From contig NZ_CP097263.1 in NCBI RefSeq assembly GCF_028622115.1, positions 10,179,501 through 10,243,500 on the forward strand: a stretch of DNA of 64,000 nucleotides. The letters run 5' to 3'. Source of the DNA: Kutzneria chonburiensis (GTDB taxonomy: Bacteria > Actinomycetota > Actinomycetes > Mycobacteriales > Pseudonocardiaceae). Made by a program: the position numbers and the translations under genes. Shown piece after piece: positions 1-8,474 of the stretch (position 1 is its first letter; the number at the start of each line of letters is the position of its first letter). The notes below the pieces were generated by a model. The model had not been told where the DNA came from and searched no databases. It saw only the letters and a list, made by a program, of their open reading frames with translations.

Positions 1-1058
1 AGCTGAGCACCGTCGGTCTCCCTGATCGCCAGGCTGCTGGCGATGGTCGGCAGCACCAGGTTCGGGTCGTCCACCGGTGCCAGCGACACGACCACGACGC
101 CGTCGGCGACGTGCTGCGCACACTGCCGGGCGGCCTCGGTGGCCAGCCGCGTCTTGCCGACGCCACCGGGTCCGGTCAATGTCAGCAGCCGCGCGTCGCC
201 CGTCGTCAGCCGGTCGACGATTTCGGCCACGTCGTGGTCACGGCCGACCAGCCGGGTGCGCTGCGCCGGCACCGGTGTGCCGGGATCCGCACGGCGCGGT
301 GCGACCGGGTCGAGGGCGCGGTCGTCGCGCAGGATGGCCAGCTCGAGTCGCCGGAGCTCGGCCCCGGGATCGATACCCAGTTCCTCGGCCAACAGGGCAC
401 GAGTGCGCTGTGCGGCGTCCAACGCTCGGCTGGTCTGACCGCTGCGGTGCAGCGCGAGCATCAGCTGGCCGATCAGCCGCTCCCTGGTCGGGTGGGCGTC
501 GGCCACCGAGGTGAGCTCACCGAGGACCTGCTGATGGCCGCCCAGCCGGAGAATCCCGTCGAACCGGTCCTCCATGGCGGTCAGCCGGGTCTGCTCAAGG
601 CCACCGCACAAGCGCTCGCGGACCTCCGAGGACGCGGTGTCGGCCAGCGCCGGTCCCGTCCACAGCAGCAATGCCTGGTCCAGCCGGGTCACCCGGGTCT
701 GATCGTCGGTCGCCGCCCGGGCCTTGGCGACGCCGTCGACGAACCGGTGCACGTCGATCTGCCGCGGATCGGCTCGCAGCGCGTAGCCCACGCCGTCGGT
801 GGAGATCGTCATGTCCGGGTCGCCGGCCAGTATCGAGCGGAGATTGGACACCAGCACGTGCACCGCGTGTGTGGCGCGGCGCGGCGGATCCGCCGGCCAC
901 AACCATTCGACCAGCCGCTGCAACGGCACCACCCGGTTCACGTCCCATGCCAGCACGGCGAGGACGAGACGCTGTTGGCGCGGCCCGAGGTTCACCACCG
1001 TGTCCCCGACCCGAGCCCGCACCGGTCCCAGCAACAGCAACTCCACGCACACCCCCAT
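1..1058 (-). CDS. SARP/AfsR-type transcriptional regulator, partial at window edge
   Basis: Read on the minus strand from ATG at 1058 and open for 352 codons to the window edge, so the C-terminus lies outside. The N-terminal ~95 residues are an OmpR-like winged helix (opening MGVCVELLLLGPVRARVGD). A BTAD helical domain follows at roughly residues 100-245, with its usual end EELGIDPGAELRRLE. An NB-ARC ATPase then starts, with Walker A GPGGVGKT near residue 296. This order is that of SARP/AfsR regulators, which activate secondary-metabolite or signalling genes by binding direct repeats. No biosynthetic cluster is visible beside it here, so the target is unknown. A GTG two codons downstream is an alternative start. 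Confidence 0.85.
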   Translation of the reverse strand, partial: MGVCVELLLLGPVRARVGDTVVNLGPRQQRLVLAVLAWDVNRVVPLQRLVEWLWPADPPRRATHAVHVLVSNLRSILAGDPDMTISTDGVGYALRADPRQIDVHRFVDGVAKARAATDDQTRVTRLDQALLLWTGPALADTASSEVRERLCGGLEQTRLTAMEDRFDGILRLGGHQQVLGELTSVADAHPTRERLIGQLMLALHRSGQTSRALDAAQRTRALLAEELGIDPGAELRRLELAILRDDRALDPVAPRRADPGTPVPAQRTRLVGRDHDVAEIVDRLTTGDARLLTLTGPGGVGKTRLATEAARQCAQHVADGVVVVSLAPVDDPNLVLPTIASSLAIRETDGAQ

Positions 1059-1197
1059 GTGAGCACTGGTCACTGACAGCAGCATGCCGGCCGCGGCTGA
1101 TCGCTCAAACCGCGTTCCGACCGCGGGCTGACTTGGCTCTGAGTGCCAGCCGCGATGGTGACCAGGCAGGAACCGGACGATCGCTTGAGGAGTGGAC

Positions 1198-1761
1198 GTG
1201 AAAATCAGGACCGTGTTTGCCCGAACGGGCCGCGCGATCGGGGTGGTTGCCGCGATGTTGGCCATCGTGGCCGGCGCCGCGGTGCCGGCGCAGGCCGCCA
1301 CCCAGCAGTTCAGCGACGGCTTCGAGGGCGTTCCGTCGAGCCACTGGCAGGGCATCACCGAAGGGGACGGTGTCGCCGGTTTTGACATCAACCAGGGCCT
1401 TGCCCGGTCCGGGGCCAACGACGGCTGGCTCTACACGGGGACGGGCTACGCGGCCGAGCGGATCGCCGTGCCGGTCGGGGGCTGGCCCGACAAGCGTAAC
1501 TGCAGCGCGCGGATCTACGCCGAGACGCTCAGCTACGCCGCCCAGGTCGGGTTGGAGATCTGGAGCCCCAACAACGGCTGGGTCAGGCTGACCGGCCTCA
1601 CCGGCTGGATCACCCCCGGCAGCTACCAGGCGATCACCACCTTCCCGGTCGACCTCACCGGCCAGGACACCGTCTACATCCAGGCGATCTACGGCAACAA
1701 CGGTGTCGTTCCGCAGTTCGTGCGGCTGGACGACGCGACCCTGACCTGCCTCTCCGCCTGA
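1198..1761 (+). CDS. small secreted protein of unknown function
   Basis: A 187-residue product with a clear Sec signal peptide: basic VKIRTVFARTGR, a hydrophobic core, and a likely cut after AQAA near residue 32. The mature part is rich in Gly, Trp and aromatic residues and has two Cys (NCSARI and TLTCLSA), suggesting a disulfide-linked beta-sandwich, perhaps carbohydrate-binding-like. I do not recognise the family. The GTG at 1198 is preferred over that at 1192 because GAGGAG at 1187-1192 is then well spaced. It converges on the GT39 gene and shares a strong terminator with it. Confidence 0.7.
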   Translation: MKIRTVFARTGRAIGVVAAMLAIVAGAAVPAQAATQQFSDGFEGVPSSHWQGITEGDGVAGFDINQGLARSGANDGWLYTGTGYAAERIAVPVGGWPDKRNCSARIYAETLSYAAQVGLEIWSPNNGWVRLTGLTGWITPGSYQAITTFPVDLTGQDTVYIQAIYGNNGVVPQFVRLDDATLTCLSA

Positions 1762-1768
1762 TCCGTCG

Positions 1769-1807
1769 ACCGGCCGGGGGTGTGCGGCCCGCACACCCCC
1801 GGCCGGT
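1769..1807. terminator. bidirectional hairpin terminator between convergent genes
   Basis: Perfect 19-base arms (ACCGGCCGGGGGTGTGCGG and its complement) are separated by one base. The hairpin lies just after the stop at 1761 and just before the stop of the minus-strand glycosyltransferase at 1808. There is no T tract, as is usual in high-GC actinomycetes. Confidence 0.75.
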
Positions 1808-3631
1808 TCAGGACCGCAGGTCGTAGACGGTCGTGCCGCCGACGGTCTTGGCCTGGTAGTGGGCGGCGACCCAGGTGGCGATGTCGGAGGAGCCGCCGCC
1901 GAAGCCGCCACGACCGCCGCCGGCGACGTAGTAGCTGATCTTGCCTTCGGCCACGTACTGCTGGAACTGGGCCAAAGTGGGCGCCGGATCGCCGCCGTTG
2001 AAGCCGCCGATGGCCATCACGGACTTGCCGCTGGCCAGGGCGAGCGGGGCCGAGGACATGGAGCCGTCGGTGGCCGCGGCCCACTCGGTGGTGGTGGCCT
2101 TGAGCAGGCTGACCACCGTGGCATCGGCCTGGCCGGAGCCGCCGCCGAAGCCGCCCTGGGAGCTGCCGGCCGGACCGGAGACGGGGATGGAGCCGGTGTG
2201 CGGTGTAGCGGCGGTGGCGATGCTGAAAGAGCCCACGCCGATCATGCCGGCCACGGCGGCGACCACGATGAGACGGCGGAGTTGTTGCCCCTGCAACAGA
2301 ATCAGCGCGGCGACGGCGATGCCGGCGACGAGCACGACCCAGCGCAGCCACGGCAGCCAGGACGAGTTCTCGGACAGCAGCACGAAGTCCCACACCCCGG
2401 TCACGGCGATCATGGCGGAAAGCCAGGCCCGCACGGCGAACGCCGCCCGCCCGCGCCACAGCTGGCGGCCGCCGATGGCGACCAGGGCGGCGATGGCCGG
2501 GGCCAGCGCGACCGAGTAGTACGGGTGAATGGTGCCGCTCATGAAGCTGAACACGAGCCCGGTCACCAGCAGCCAACCGCCCCACAGCAGCAAAGCGGCC
2601 CGGGTCTGGTCGGTACGGGGAGCGCGGCGCGTGAACCACAAGCCGGCGACGAGTGCGATCAGCGCGGCCGGCAGCAGCCACGAGATCTCGGTGCCGAAGG
2701 CCTGCCCGAACATGCGCGTGATGCCGGCGCTGCCGCCGAACGACAGGTTCCCGCCACCCCCGCCGCCACCGCCCGGCCCGCCGCCGCCCCCGTTGCCGGA
2801 ACCGCCGAAGATCCGGCCGAGACCGTTGTACCCCAAGGCCAATTCCAGCAGGCTGTTGTTCGTCGAGCCGCCGATGTACGGCCGTGACGACGCCGGCCAC
2901 AGGTCGACCAGCGCGATGTACCACCCGGCTGAGACGATCACCGCCACCAGCGCGCCGCCAAGGTGCAGCACCCGACGCCACATCGTGGTCGGCGCGGCCA
3001 CGAGGTAGACGACACCGAACGCCGGCAGCACCAGGAAGCCCTGCAACATCTTGGTCAGGAAGGCGAAGCCGATGGCCACGCCGGCCAGCGCCAGCCACCG
3101 CCAACTGGCCTTCTCGGTGGCCCGCACCACGCAGTACGCGCCGGCGACCATCAACAGCACCAGCAACGCGTCCGGGTTGTCGAAACGGAACATCAGCACG
3201 GCCACCGGCGTCAACGCCAGCATGGCGCCGGCGGCGAGACCGGCGCCGGAGCCGAACCGCCGGCGCACGGCGGCGAACAGCAGCCAGACCGACAGCACGC
3301 CCTCGATCGCCTGCGGCGCAAGCAGACTCCACGAGCTGAAGCCGAAGATCCGGGCCGACAAGCCCATGATCCACAGCGATGCCGGCGGCTTGTCCACGGT
3401 GATGACGTTGCCCGGATCCAGCGACCCGAACAGCAGCGCCTCCCAGTTCTGGCTGCCGGCCAGCGCCGCCTGCGCGTAGAAGTCGTTGCCGTAGCCCGAT
3501 GCGCTCAGGTTCCACAGGTACAGCGCGGCGGTGCCCAGCAGCAGCAGGACCAGCGCCGGCCGCTGCCAGCCCGGCCGTCCGGGCGCGTCGGCCGCCGGGG
3601 CGGCCGCGGGCCGGGTCATCGTCGAAGTCAT
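1808..3631 (-). CDS. GT39-family membrane glycosyltransferase (ArnT/PMT-like)
   Basis: A 607-residue polytopic membrane protein expected to transfer a sugar from a polyprenyl-phosphate donor on the outer face of the membrane. The first loop holds the acidic GYGNDFYAQAAL segment and the VDKPPAS motif typical of ArnT/PMT proteins. About 11-13 hydrophobic segments follow. A Gly-rich stretch (GNGGGGGPGGGGGGGG) sits mid-protein and a soluble C-terminal domain with a GGGRGGFGGG linker ends it. The ATG at 3631 (MTSTMTRPAA) is chosen because GAGG lies just upstream; an ATG at 3676 would overlap the kinase. It lies 41 bases after the kinase gene, so it is probably part of the two-component operon. Acceptor and sugar are unknown. 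Confidence 0.8.
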   Translation of the reverse strand: MTSTMTRPAAAPAADAPGRPGWQRPALVLLLLGTAALYLWNLSASGYGNDFYAQAALAGSQNWEALLFGSLDPGNVITVDKPPASLWIMGLSARIFGFSSWSLLAPQAIEGVLSVWLLFAAVRRRFGSGAGLAAGAMLALTPVAVLMFRFDNPDALLVLLMVAGAYCVVRATEKASWRWLALAGVAIGFAFLTKMLQGFLVLPAFGVVYLVAAPTTMWRRVLHLGGALVAVIVSAGWYIALVDLWPASSRPYIGGSTNNSLLELALGYNGLGRIFGGSGNGGGGGPGGGGGGGGNLSFGGSAGITRMFGQAFGTEISWLLPAALIALVAGLWFTRRAPRTDQTRAALLLWGGWLLVTGLVFSFMSGTIHPYYSVALAPAIAALVAIGGRQLWRGRAAFAVRAWLSAMIAVTGVWDFVLLSENSSWLPWLRWVVLVAGIAVAALILLQGQQLRRLIVVAAVAGMIGVGSFSIATAATPHTGSIPVSGPAGSSQGGFGGGSGQADATVVSLLKATTTEWAAATDGSMSSAPLALASGKSVMAIGGFNGGDPAPTLAQFQQYVAEGKISYYVAGGGRGGFGGGSSDIATWVAAHYQAKTVGGTTVYDLRS

Positions 3632-3672
3632 GGCACCAGCCTCGGGGAAACCGCTGTGCCGCCTGTGTGGGA

Positions 3673-5118
3673 TCACTGTGCGGCAGCTGTGAGCCGGACC
3701 GTGAACACGGTCCGGCCCGGCCGGCTGTCCAGCGCCACTTCTCCGCCGTGCGCGGTGACGATCGCCGCGACGATCGACAACCCGAGCCCGGTGCCGCCGG
3801 AGGCCCGCGATCGCGACCCGTCGCCACGCGCGAAGCGTTCGAACACTTCCGGTTGCAGCGCAACGGGAATCCCCGGCCCGTCATCGGCAACCGTGAGCAC
3901 GACCTCGCCCGGAACGCCGTTCCCGATACCGGTCACCACGGTCGTGCCGGCCGGTGTGTGGGCGCGGGCGTTGCCGAGCAGATTGAGCAGAACCTGGTGC
4001 AGCGCTTGGGCATCGCCGAGCACGGCCACCGGCTCGCCGGGAATCTCCAGTTGCCACTTGTGATCCCGGCTCGTCACGCGGGCGTCGCTGACCGCGTCGA
4101 CGACCAGTCGGGACAGGTCGACCGGTTCGGACGCCAGCGGCCGACCGGCGTCCAATCGGGCCAGCAGCAGCAATTCCTCGACCAGCGACGTCATCCGCGT
4201 GGACTCGGACTGGATGCGCCGCATGGCATGGGACACGTCCGGCGGCACGCGATCCGAGTACCGGCCGGCGAGTTCGGCGTAGCCGCGGATGGAGGCCAGC
4301 GGCGTCCGCAGCTCGTGGCTGGCGTCGGCGACGAACTGCCGTACCCGGGTCTCGCTCTCCTGACGCACGTTCAGCGCCGAGGCGACGTGCCCGAGCATCC
4401 GGTTCAGCGCCGCACCGACCTTGCCCACCTCGGTGCGCGGATCGGTGTCCTGGTCGGGAACCCGTACGGACAAAGCGACTTCGCCCCGGTCCAGCGGCAG
4501 CTCGCCGACCCGGGTGGCGGTCGCGGCCACCCGGTCCAGCGGCCGCAGCGCGGCCCGGATGATCACCGCGCCGGCCGTGGCCGCGACCACCAGGCCGGCC
4601 GCCGCGATGACCAGCAGCGCGATGTTGACGCTGTTCAGGGTGTGGTCGACCTGATCGAGCGGCAACCCGATCAGGTTGTCGCCGTTGGAGATCACCTGAT
4701 AGTCGCCGAGATGGGGAACGCTGATGGTAACGGCTTGGCCGTTGGGCAGCACCGTGGCCAGGGTCGCCACCTGGTCGGGATCCAGCTGTTGCGGGCAGAC
4801 GTTCTTGTCCAGCACCACCCCCAGGCCGTGGTTGACGCCGACCGCGCCCTGCCCCAGCCCGGGCGGCAACGCGAACGAGAGATCGTTGTTGGCGCAGTAG
4901 GGATTGTGGCCGCCGGGTCCGCCGGGGCTGTGCTGGCTGCGGTTGTAGGCGTCCTGGAGCTGCGCGTTCACCTGCGTGATCAGGGTCCGGCGGATGAACA
5001 GCTCGCCGGTCAGGCCGATCGCCAGCGACACCACGGTGAGCAGCAGCACCACCGCCACGACGAGCTTGCGTCGCAGCGTCCACTGTGGACGCCGGTCAGC
5101 CCGTCGGTCGGAGGACAT
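3673..5118 (-). CDS. sensor histidine kinase
   Basis: A 481-residue membrane kinase. One transmembrane helix lies at ~17-38, then an extracellular sensor region to ~160 with two Cys (NPYCANN and NVCPQQ), a second helix at ~165-190, and HAMP. HisKA carries the phospho-acceptor His268 in SHELRTPLASIRG. The HATPase domain has N, G1 (DDGPGIP) and G2 (GTGLGLSIV) boxes. The start overlaps the end of the response regulator gene by 23 bases, implying translational coupling. Its ligand is unknown; the co-transcribed glycosyltransferase suggests an envelope signal or output. Confidence 0.9.
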   Translation of the reverse strand: MSSDRRADRRPQWTLRRKLVVAVVLLLTVVSLAIGLTGELFIRRTLITQVNAQLQDAYNRSQHSPGGPGGHNPYCANNDLSFALPPGLGQGAVGVNHGLGVVLDKNVCPQQLDPDQVATLATVLPNGQAVTISVPHLGDYQVISNGDNLIGLPLDQVDHTLNSVNIALLVIAAAGLVVAATAGAVIIRAALRPLDRVAATATRVGELPLDRGEVALSVRVPDQDTDPRTEVGKVGAALNRMLGHVASALNVRQESETRVRQFVADASHELRTPLASIRGYAELAGRYSDRVPPDVSHAMRRIQSESTRMTSLVEELLLLARLDAGRPLASEPVDLSRLVVDAVSDARVTSRDHKWQLEIPGEPVAVLGDAQALHQVLLNLLGNARAHTPAGTTVVTGIGNGVPGEVVLTVADDGPGIPVALQPEVFERFARGDGSRSRASGGTGLGLSIVAAIVTAHGGEVALDSRPGRTVFTVRLTAAAQ

Positions 5119-5821
5119 AGCCGGCGCCGCGCATGGTGTGGATCATCGGCTCCCGACCGACGTCGATCTTCTTGCGAAGGTACGAGATGTACAGCTCGAC
5201 GATGTTGGCCTGGCCGCCGAAGTCGTACTCCCACACCCGGTCAAGGATCTGCGCCTTGCTCAGCACCCGGCGCGGGTTGCGCATCAGGTAGCGCAGCAGC
5301 TCGAACTCGGTCGCGGTCAGCTGGATCTCCTGCCCGGCCCGGCGCACCTCGCGGCTGTCCTCGTCCAGCGTCAGCTCGCCGACCACGAGCTGCGAGCTGG
5401 TCGCCGAGGCCACCGAGCTGGACCGGCGCAGCAGCGACCGCACCCGCAGCACCAGCTCCTCCACGCTGAACGGCTTGGTCACGTAGTCGTCGCCGCCGAC
5501 GGTCAGCCCGGCGATGCGGTCCTCGACGGCGTCCTTGGCCGTGAGGAACAGCACCGGCACCTCGGGCTGCTCCAGCCGCAGCCGGCGCAGCACCTCGAGG
5601 CCGTCCAGGTCGGGCAGCATGATGTCGAGCACGACGGCGTCCGGCCGGAACTGCTTGGCCTCGCGGACCGCGGTCACGCCGTCCGCGGCGCAGCGCACCG
5701 ACCAGCCCTCGTAGCGCAGCGCCATGCTCACCAGCTCGGCCAGGGCCGTCTCGTCGTCCACCACGAGCACCCGCAGCTGGCTGCCGTCCGCGCGCCTGAG
5801 TTCGCCGTTCATGCGCTCCAT
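5096..5821 (-). CDS. OmpR-family response regulator
   Basis: Residues ~16-130 form a receiver domain with the acidic pair DD22-23, phospho-acceptor Asp66 in VLDIMLPD and Lys in TKPFS. Residues ~145-238 form an OmpR/PhoB winged helix ending GAGYVLRPTG. It is the partner of the kinase that overlaps its 3' end. ATG 5821 and ATG 5812 (after GGAG) are both possible starts. It is divergent from the Gly-rich protein at 5970; the CACAG repeats in between are the likely binding region. Confidence 0.93.
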   Translation of the reverse strand: MERMNGELRRADGSQLRVLVVDDETALAELVSMALRYEGWSVRCAADGVTAVREAKQFRPDAVVLDIMLPDLDGLEVLRRLRLEQPEVPVLFLTAKDAVEDRIAGLTVGGDDYVTKPFSVEELVLRVRSLLRRSSSVASATSSQLVVGELTLDEDSREVRRAGQEIQLTATEFELLRYLMRNPRRVLSKAQILDRVWEYDFGGQANIVELYISYLRKKIDVGREPMIHTMRGAGYVLRPTG

Positions 5822-5882
5822 CCTGTGACCGGCGTCTTTGCGTCCGCTGAGCGCTTCCTGTGTATCACCTGTGCGCCTTGCT

Positions 5883-5920
5883 CACAGGATGTGCGCACAG
5901 TGCGCACAGCTGGTGCACAG
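5883..5920. promoter_or_regulatory. CACAG repeat cluster, candidate response-regulator operator
   Basis: Four direct CACAG copies start at 5883, 5896, 5905 and 5916, with two reversed CTGTG copies nearer the regulator gene (in CACCTGTGCG near 5870 and CCTGTGACC near 5825). Spacing of 9-13 bases is close to one helical turn, as for OmpR-type sites. The cluster lies in the divergent promoter region between the regulator and the 5970 gene. Function is inferred. Confidence 0.5.
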
Positions 5921-5969
5921 CCGCGGTGGCCAGGGTGGCAGTCACCAGCCCCCGATCAGGAGGACGACG

Positions 5970-6554
5970 ATGGACACCCAACAGCCCGCCGAAGGCTCAG
6001 AGCCGGTCTGGGGTGCAGCGCCGCCGCAGCCGCCGACGGAACAGCCCAAGAAGTGGTCCGCCGGCAAGACCGCCGCCGTGGTCGCGGTCGCCGCCGTGGT
6101 GGCCGCGGGCGGCGGCTACGGCATCTCGAAGCTCGTCGGCACGGCCAGCGCGACCACCCAGGGCGGCCCCGGCGGCTTCGGGGCCGGTTCCGGCGGCGGC
6201 TTCGGCGGCGGCCGTGGTGGCGGCCCCGGCGGCATGGGCGGGCTGTTCTCCGCCCTGCACGGCGACTTCACGGTGCAGGACAACGGCAGCTACGTCACCG
6301 AGCGCCTGCAGACCGGCGAGATCACGGCGGTCAGCGCCACCTCGATCACGGCCAAGAGCGTCGACGGCTACACGCAGACTTACACGATCGATTCGTCCAC
6401 GGTGGTCGACCAGGGCGACGAGCAGGTCAGCGCGCTGAAGACCGGCACGACGGTGACGATCATCGCCAAGCTGTCCGGCAGCACCGGCACGGCGACGTCG
6501 ATCAGCGACCAGCAGGGCCGCGGCGGTGCACCCGGCCAGTCCCAGCAGGGCTAG
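5970..6554 (+). CDS. Gly-rich membrane-anchored extracytoplasmic protein
   Basis: A 194-residue protein. A Pro-rich cytoplasmic head (~residues 1-28) is followed by one transmembrane helix at ~30-52 (KTAAVVAVAAVVAAGGGYG). A Gly-rich linker with GGFGGG units spans ~60-90. The C-terminal ~90-residue domain (EITAVSATSITAKSVDGYT) resembles DUF5666-type beta-barrel proteins. The start is set by GGAGGA just upstream. Divergence from the two-component operon, and a Gly-rich linker like that in the operon's glycosyltransferase, suggest the same regulon. Role unknown. Confidence 0.75.
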   Translation: MDTQQPAEGSEPVWGAAPPQPPTEQPKKWSAGKTAAVVAVAAVVAAGGGYGISKLVGTASATTQGGPGGFGAGSGGGFGGGRGGGPGGMGGLFSALHGDFTVQDNGSYVTERLQTGEITAVSATSITAKSVDGYTQTYTIDSSTVVDQGDEQVSALKTGTTVTIIAKLSGSTGTATSISDQQGRGGAPGQSQQG

Positions 6555-6562
6555 CGAGCTCG

Positions 6563-6605
6563 GGGCGGAAGCCGGTCCCCCTCCCGGCTTCCGCCCCGCC
6601 CTTTT
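6563..6605 (+). terminator. rho-independent terminator
   Basis: Arms GGGGCGGAAGCCGG and CCGGCTTCCGCCCC enclose a short pyrimidine-rich loop and are followed by GCCCTTTTT. It lies just after the stop at 6554. Confidence 0.88.
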
Positions 6606-6611
6606 TCGCTA

Positions 6612-6719
6612 CCTGAGTGGCTCATTTGGCCCTGCGGCCAAGTGAGCCACTCAGGTGCGTTCGGGTGCCCCACGTGAGTGGCTCATGTGACGCTGGTGGC
6701 CAAGTGAGCCACTCAGGTG
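6612..6719. repeat. two tandem long-hairpin repeats (62-base period)
   Basis: Two units of an imperfect palindrome of type CACSTGAGTGGCTCATTTGG...CCAAGTGAGCCACTCAGGTG. Unit one has 21-base arms (6612-6632 and 6637-6657) with a single G:T-type mismatch. A linker containing GTTCGGGTGCCC joins it to unit two (from 6672). The array fills the gap between convergent genes. Three further copies occur at 12179-12352 in the same setting. Confidence 0.85.
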
Positions 6720-6724
6720 GTGAA

Positions 6725-8284
6725 TCAGACCAGCTCCACCAGCGGGAACGCGCGGTGGCGGCGGGGCGGCACCAGGTAGTTCTGCCGCCGGGTGGCCGTG
6801 ATGAACCGCTCCAGCCCGTGGTCCTCCTCCTCAAGGTCGTACTTCTCCAGTAGGTCGACCGCCGACTGGTTCGCGCGCATAGTGGCGAAGAAGTCCGCGC
6901 TCGGGAAGAAGCCGGAGAACTGGAGCTTGGGGGTGTTGCGACCGGTGGTGGTGTCCATGGCGTCGAAGCCGGGGCCGTCGATCCGGATGTGGATCGGCCG
7001 GCCGTCGGAGGTGCGGGCGGACCGTTGGAGGGTGGACAGGTGACCCATGCGCTGGAACTGCTGGGCGCTCTGCTCGGCGTAGCCGGCCCCGTGGAACTGG
7101 TTGCGGATCATCGCGCCGCGCATGTCCAGCGTGGTCGGGCCGCCGCCGTTGTCGAACGGGTTGTCCGGGTTCTGCTCGACCGGCGCCGGCGAGTGGAACA
7201 TGTACTGCACGCGTTCGTCGAACGGCTCCCTGGTGTCCGGGCCCTCGTCCGGGTTGCGCCCGTTGAGGTAGAACTGCTCCAGGTCCAGCAGCACGTGCGA
7301 GAGGTGCTGGATGGCGCCGTTGTCGAAATAGCAGCCGGCCGCGGCGTTGCTCAGGTGGATGCCGCCGCCGCCGACGAAGGTCACGTTCTGGGCCGGCGCG
7401 GCCGCGTCGGTCTGCTGGTCGGCGAAGCCCATCCACATCGGCGAGTCCGAGTTCACGAAGGACTGCCAGGCGAAGCCGGCGTTGGCCGCGACGTAGCGGG
7501 GCAGGCCGATCTGCACGAACATGGCCCGCGACGAGGTGATCTTCATGCCGGCGTCGAACCGCGGCGAGGCGATGCTGCGGCCGACCAGCTTGTTGCTGCC
7601 GGACAGCCAGGACACCACGTCGCCGACGAACGAAGGGTCGTCGCCGCGGATGGTGAACAGCAGATCGTTGCTCTCCAACCGAAGCGGGACGTTGAATTCC
7701 GGCCGGCGCAGTTCCAGCGCGTGCGCCCCCGGGGCCACGTCGGTGGGGGAGGCGACCGCGCGTTTCAACACGGGTTGGTTGCCGGACAACGTGCGCGGCA
7801 TGTTCGCGTTGACCAGGCTCGCGGGCAGCCGGGCGAAGTAGTTGTCGCTGTAGGCAACGTGCGTGAAAACGCCGCCGGGCGCGTACGGGTAGTTGGCCTC
7901 GATGGTGCGCAGCGCCGATTCCATCCGCGACTGGTCCGTGCGGGACGGTGCCCGCGACAGGGTCGCCGTGAGGAAAACCGTGTGCACCGGCGGCATGCCG
8001 ATCGGAATGCCGTCGTAGGTGACCGCGGGCGGCATGAACGGGCCGAGGTCGAACTGGATGTCCGGGAACGACTTCGTCGTGTCGGCCATGGCCAGCCGCT
8101 GCGGCACGATCGCGCCGTCCTGGAGCAATGCCAGGGTGCCGAGCGCGCCGGTGAACGCTCCCGCGGTGCGCAGCAGGGAACGCCTCGAGACGGGTTTACC
8201 TAGTATGGGCGCCATCGGCGTGGCCTGTGCCGCGGTGCGCGGGTTGGCCATCGGACAACGGGCGGGAGCGATTTCTTCTGGCAC
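6725..8284 (-). CDS. Tat-exported DyP-type-peroxidase-like protein
   Basis: About 519 residues. A twin-arginine signal VSRRSLLRTAGAFTGALG lies near the N-terminus, so the folded protein is exported. The body follows the DyP layout: DLLFTIRGDDPSFVGDVVSWL resembles the domain joint, MGFADQQTD sits where DyP enzymes have GF.DGT, then a YFDNGAIQHLSHVLLDLEQFY segment, and GHLSTLQRSAR at the place of the haem-ligand His. The second Gly of GxxDG is replaced, so classical peroxidase activity is uncertain. GTG 8284 is chosen because GGAGG lies 7 bases upstream. It may correspond to the family called DUF7405, which I cannot confirm. Confidence 0.55.
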   Translation of the reverse strand: MPEEIAPARCPMANPRTAAQATPMAPILGKPVSRRSLLRTAGAFTGALGTLALLQDGAIVPQRLAMADTTKSFPDIQFDLGPFMPPAVTYDGIPIGMPPVHTVFLTATLSRAPSRTDQSRMESALRTIEANYPYAPGGVFTHVAYSDNYFARLPASLVNANMPRTLSGNQPVLKRAVASPTDVAPGAHALELRRPEFNVPLRLESNDLLFTIRGDDPSFVGDVVSWLSGSNKLVGRSIASPRFDAGMKITSSRAMFVQIGLPRYVAANAGFAWQSFVNSDSPMWMGFADQQTDAAAPAQNVTFVGGGGIHLSNAAAGCYFDNGAIQHLSHVLLDLEQFYLNGRNPDEGPDTREPFDERVQYMFHSPAPVEQNPDNPFDNGGGPTTLDMRGAMIRNQFHGAGYAEQSAQQFQRMGHLSTLQRSARTSDGRPIHIRIDGPGFDAMDTTTGRNTPKLQFSGFFPSADFFATMRANQSAVDLLEKYDLEEEDHGLERFITATRRQNYLVPPRRHRAFPLVELV

Positions 8285-8451
8285 GGGAAAACCTCCGTGG
8301 AGGAGTGCGATAACACATACTTCCCGGTGGTGAAACAGGGCGGGAAATTGCACCCCGAGTGTACGCTCGCGGCAGTTGTCGACAAACGCCCGAAAGGCCC
8401 GTCGAATGCGTCCGTTCAGGCTGGCGGCAATTACTTAGGCACGTCGTCGTG

Positions 8452-8465
8452 AATACCTAGGTATT
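8452..8465. promoter_or_regulatory. 14-base perfect palindrome at a start codon
   Basis: AATACCTAGGTATT is a perfect palindrome that ends about 10 bases before the ATG at 8475. It lies in the divergent gap with the Tat-exported protein. The position suits an operator that blocks initiation on a leaderless or short-leader transcript; the binding protein is unknown. Confidence 0.45.
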
Positions 8466-8474
8466 GTGGGTGTC

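Noticed and set aside
3499-5469. A 656-codon plus-strand frame opposite the kinase and response regulator
   Set aside because: It is rich in Arg, Gly, His and Gln with no domain, and lies antisense to two genes with complete motifs; a high-GC shadow frame.
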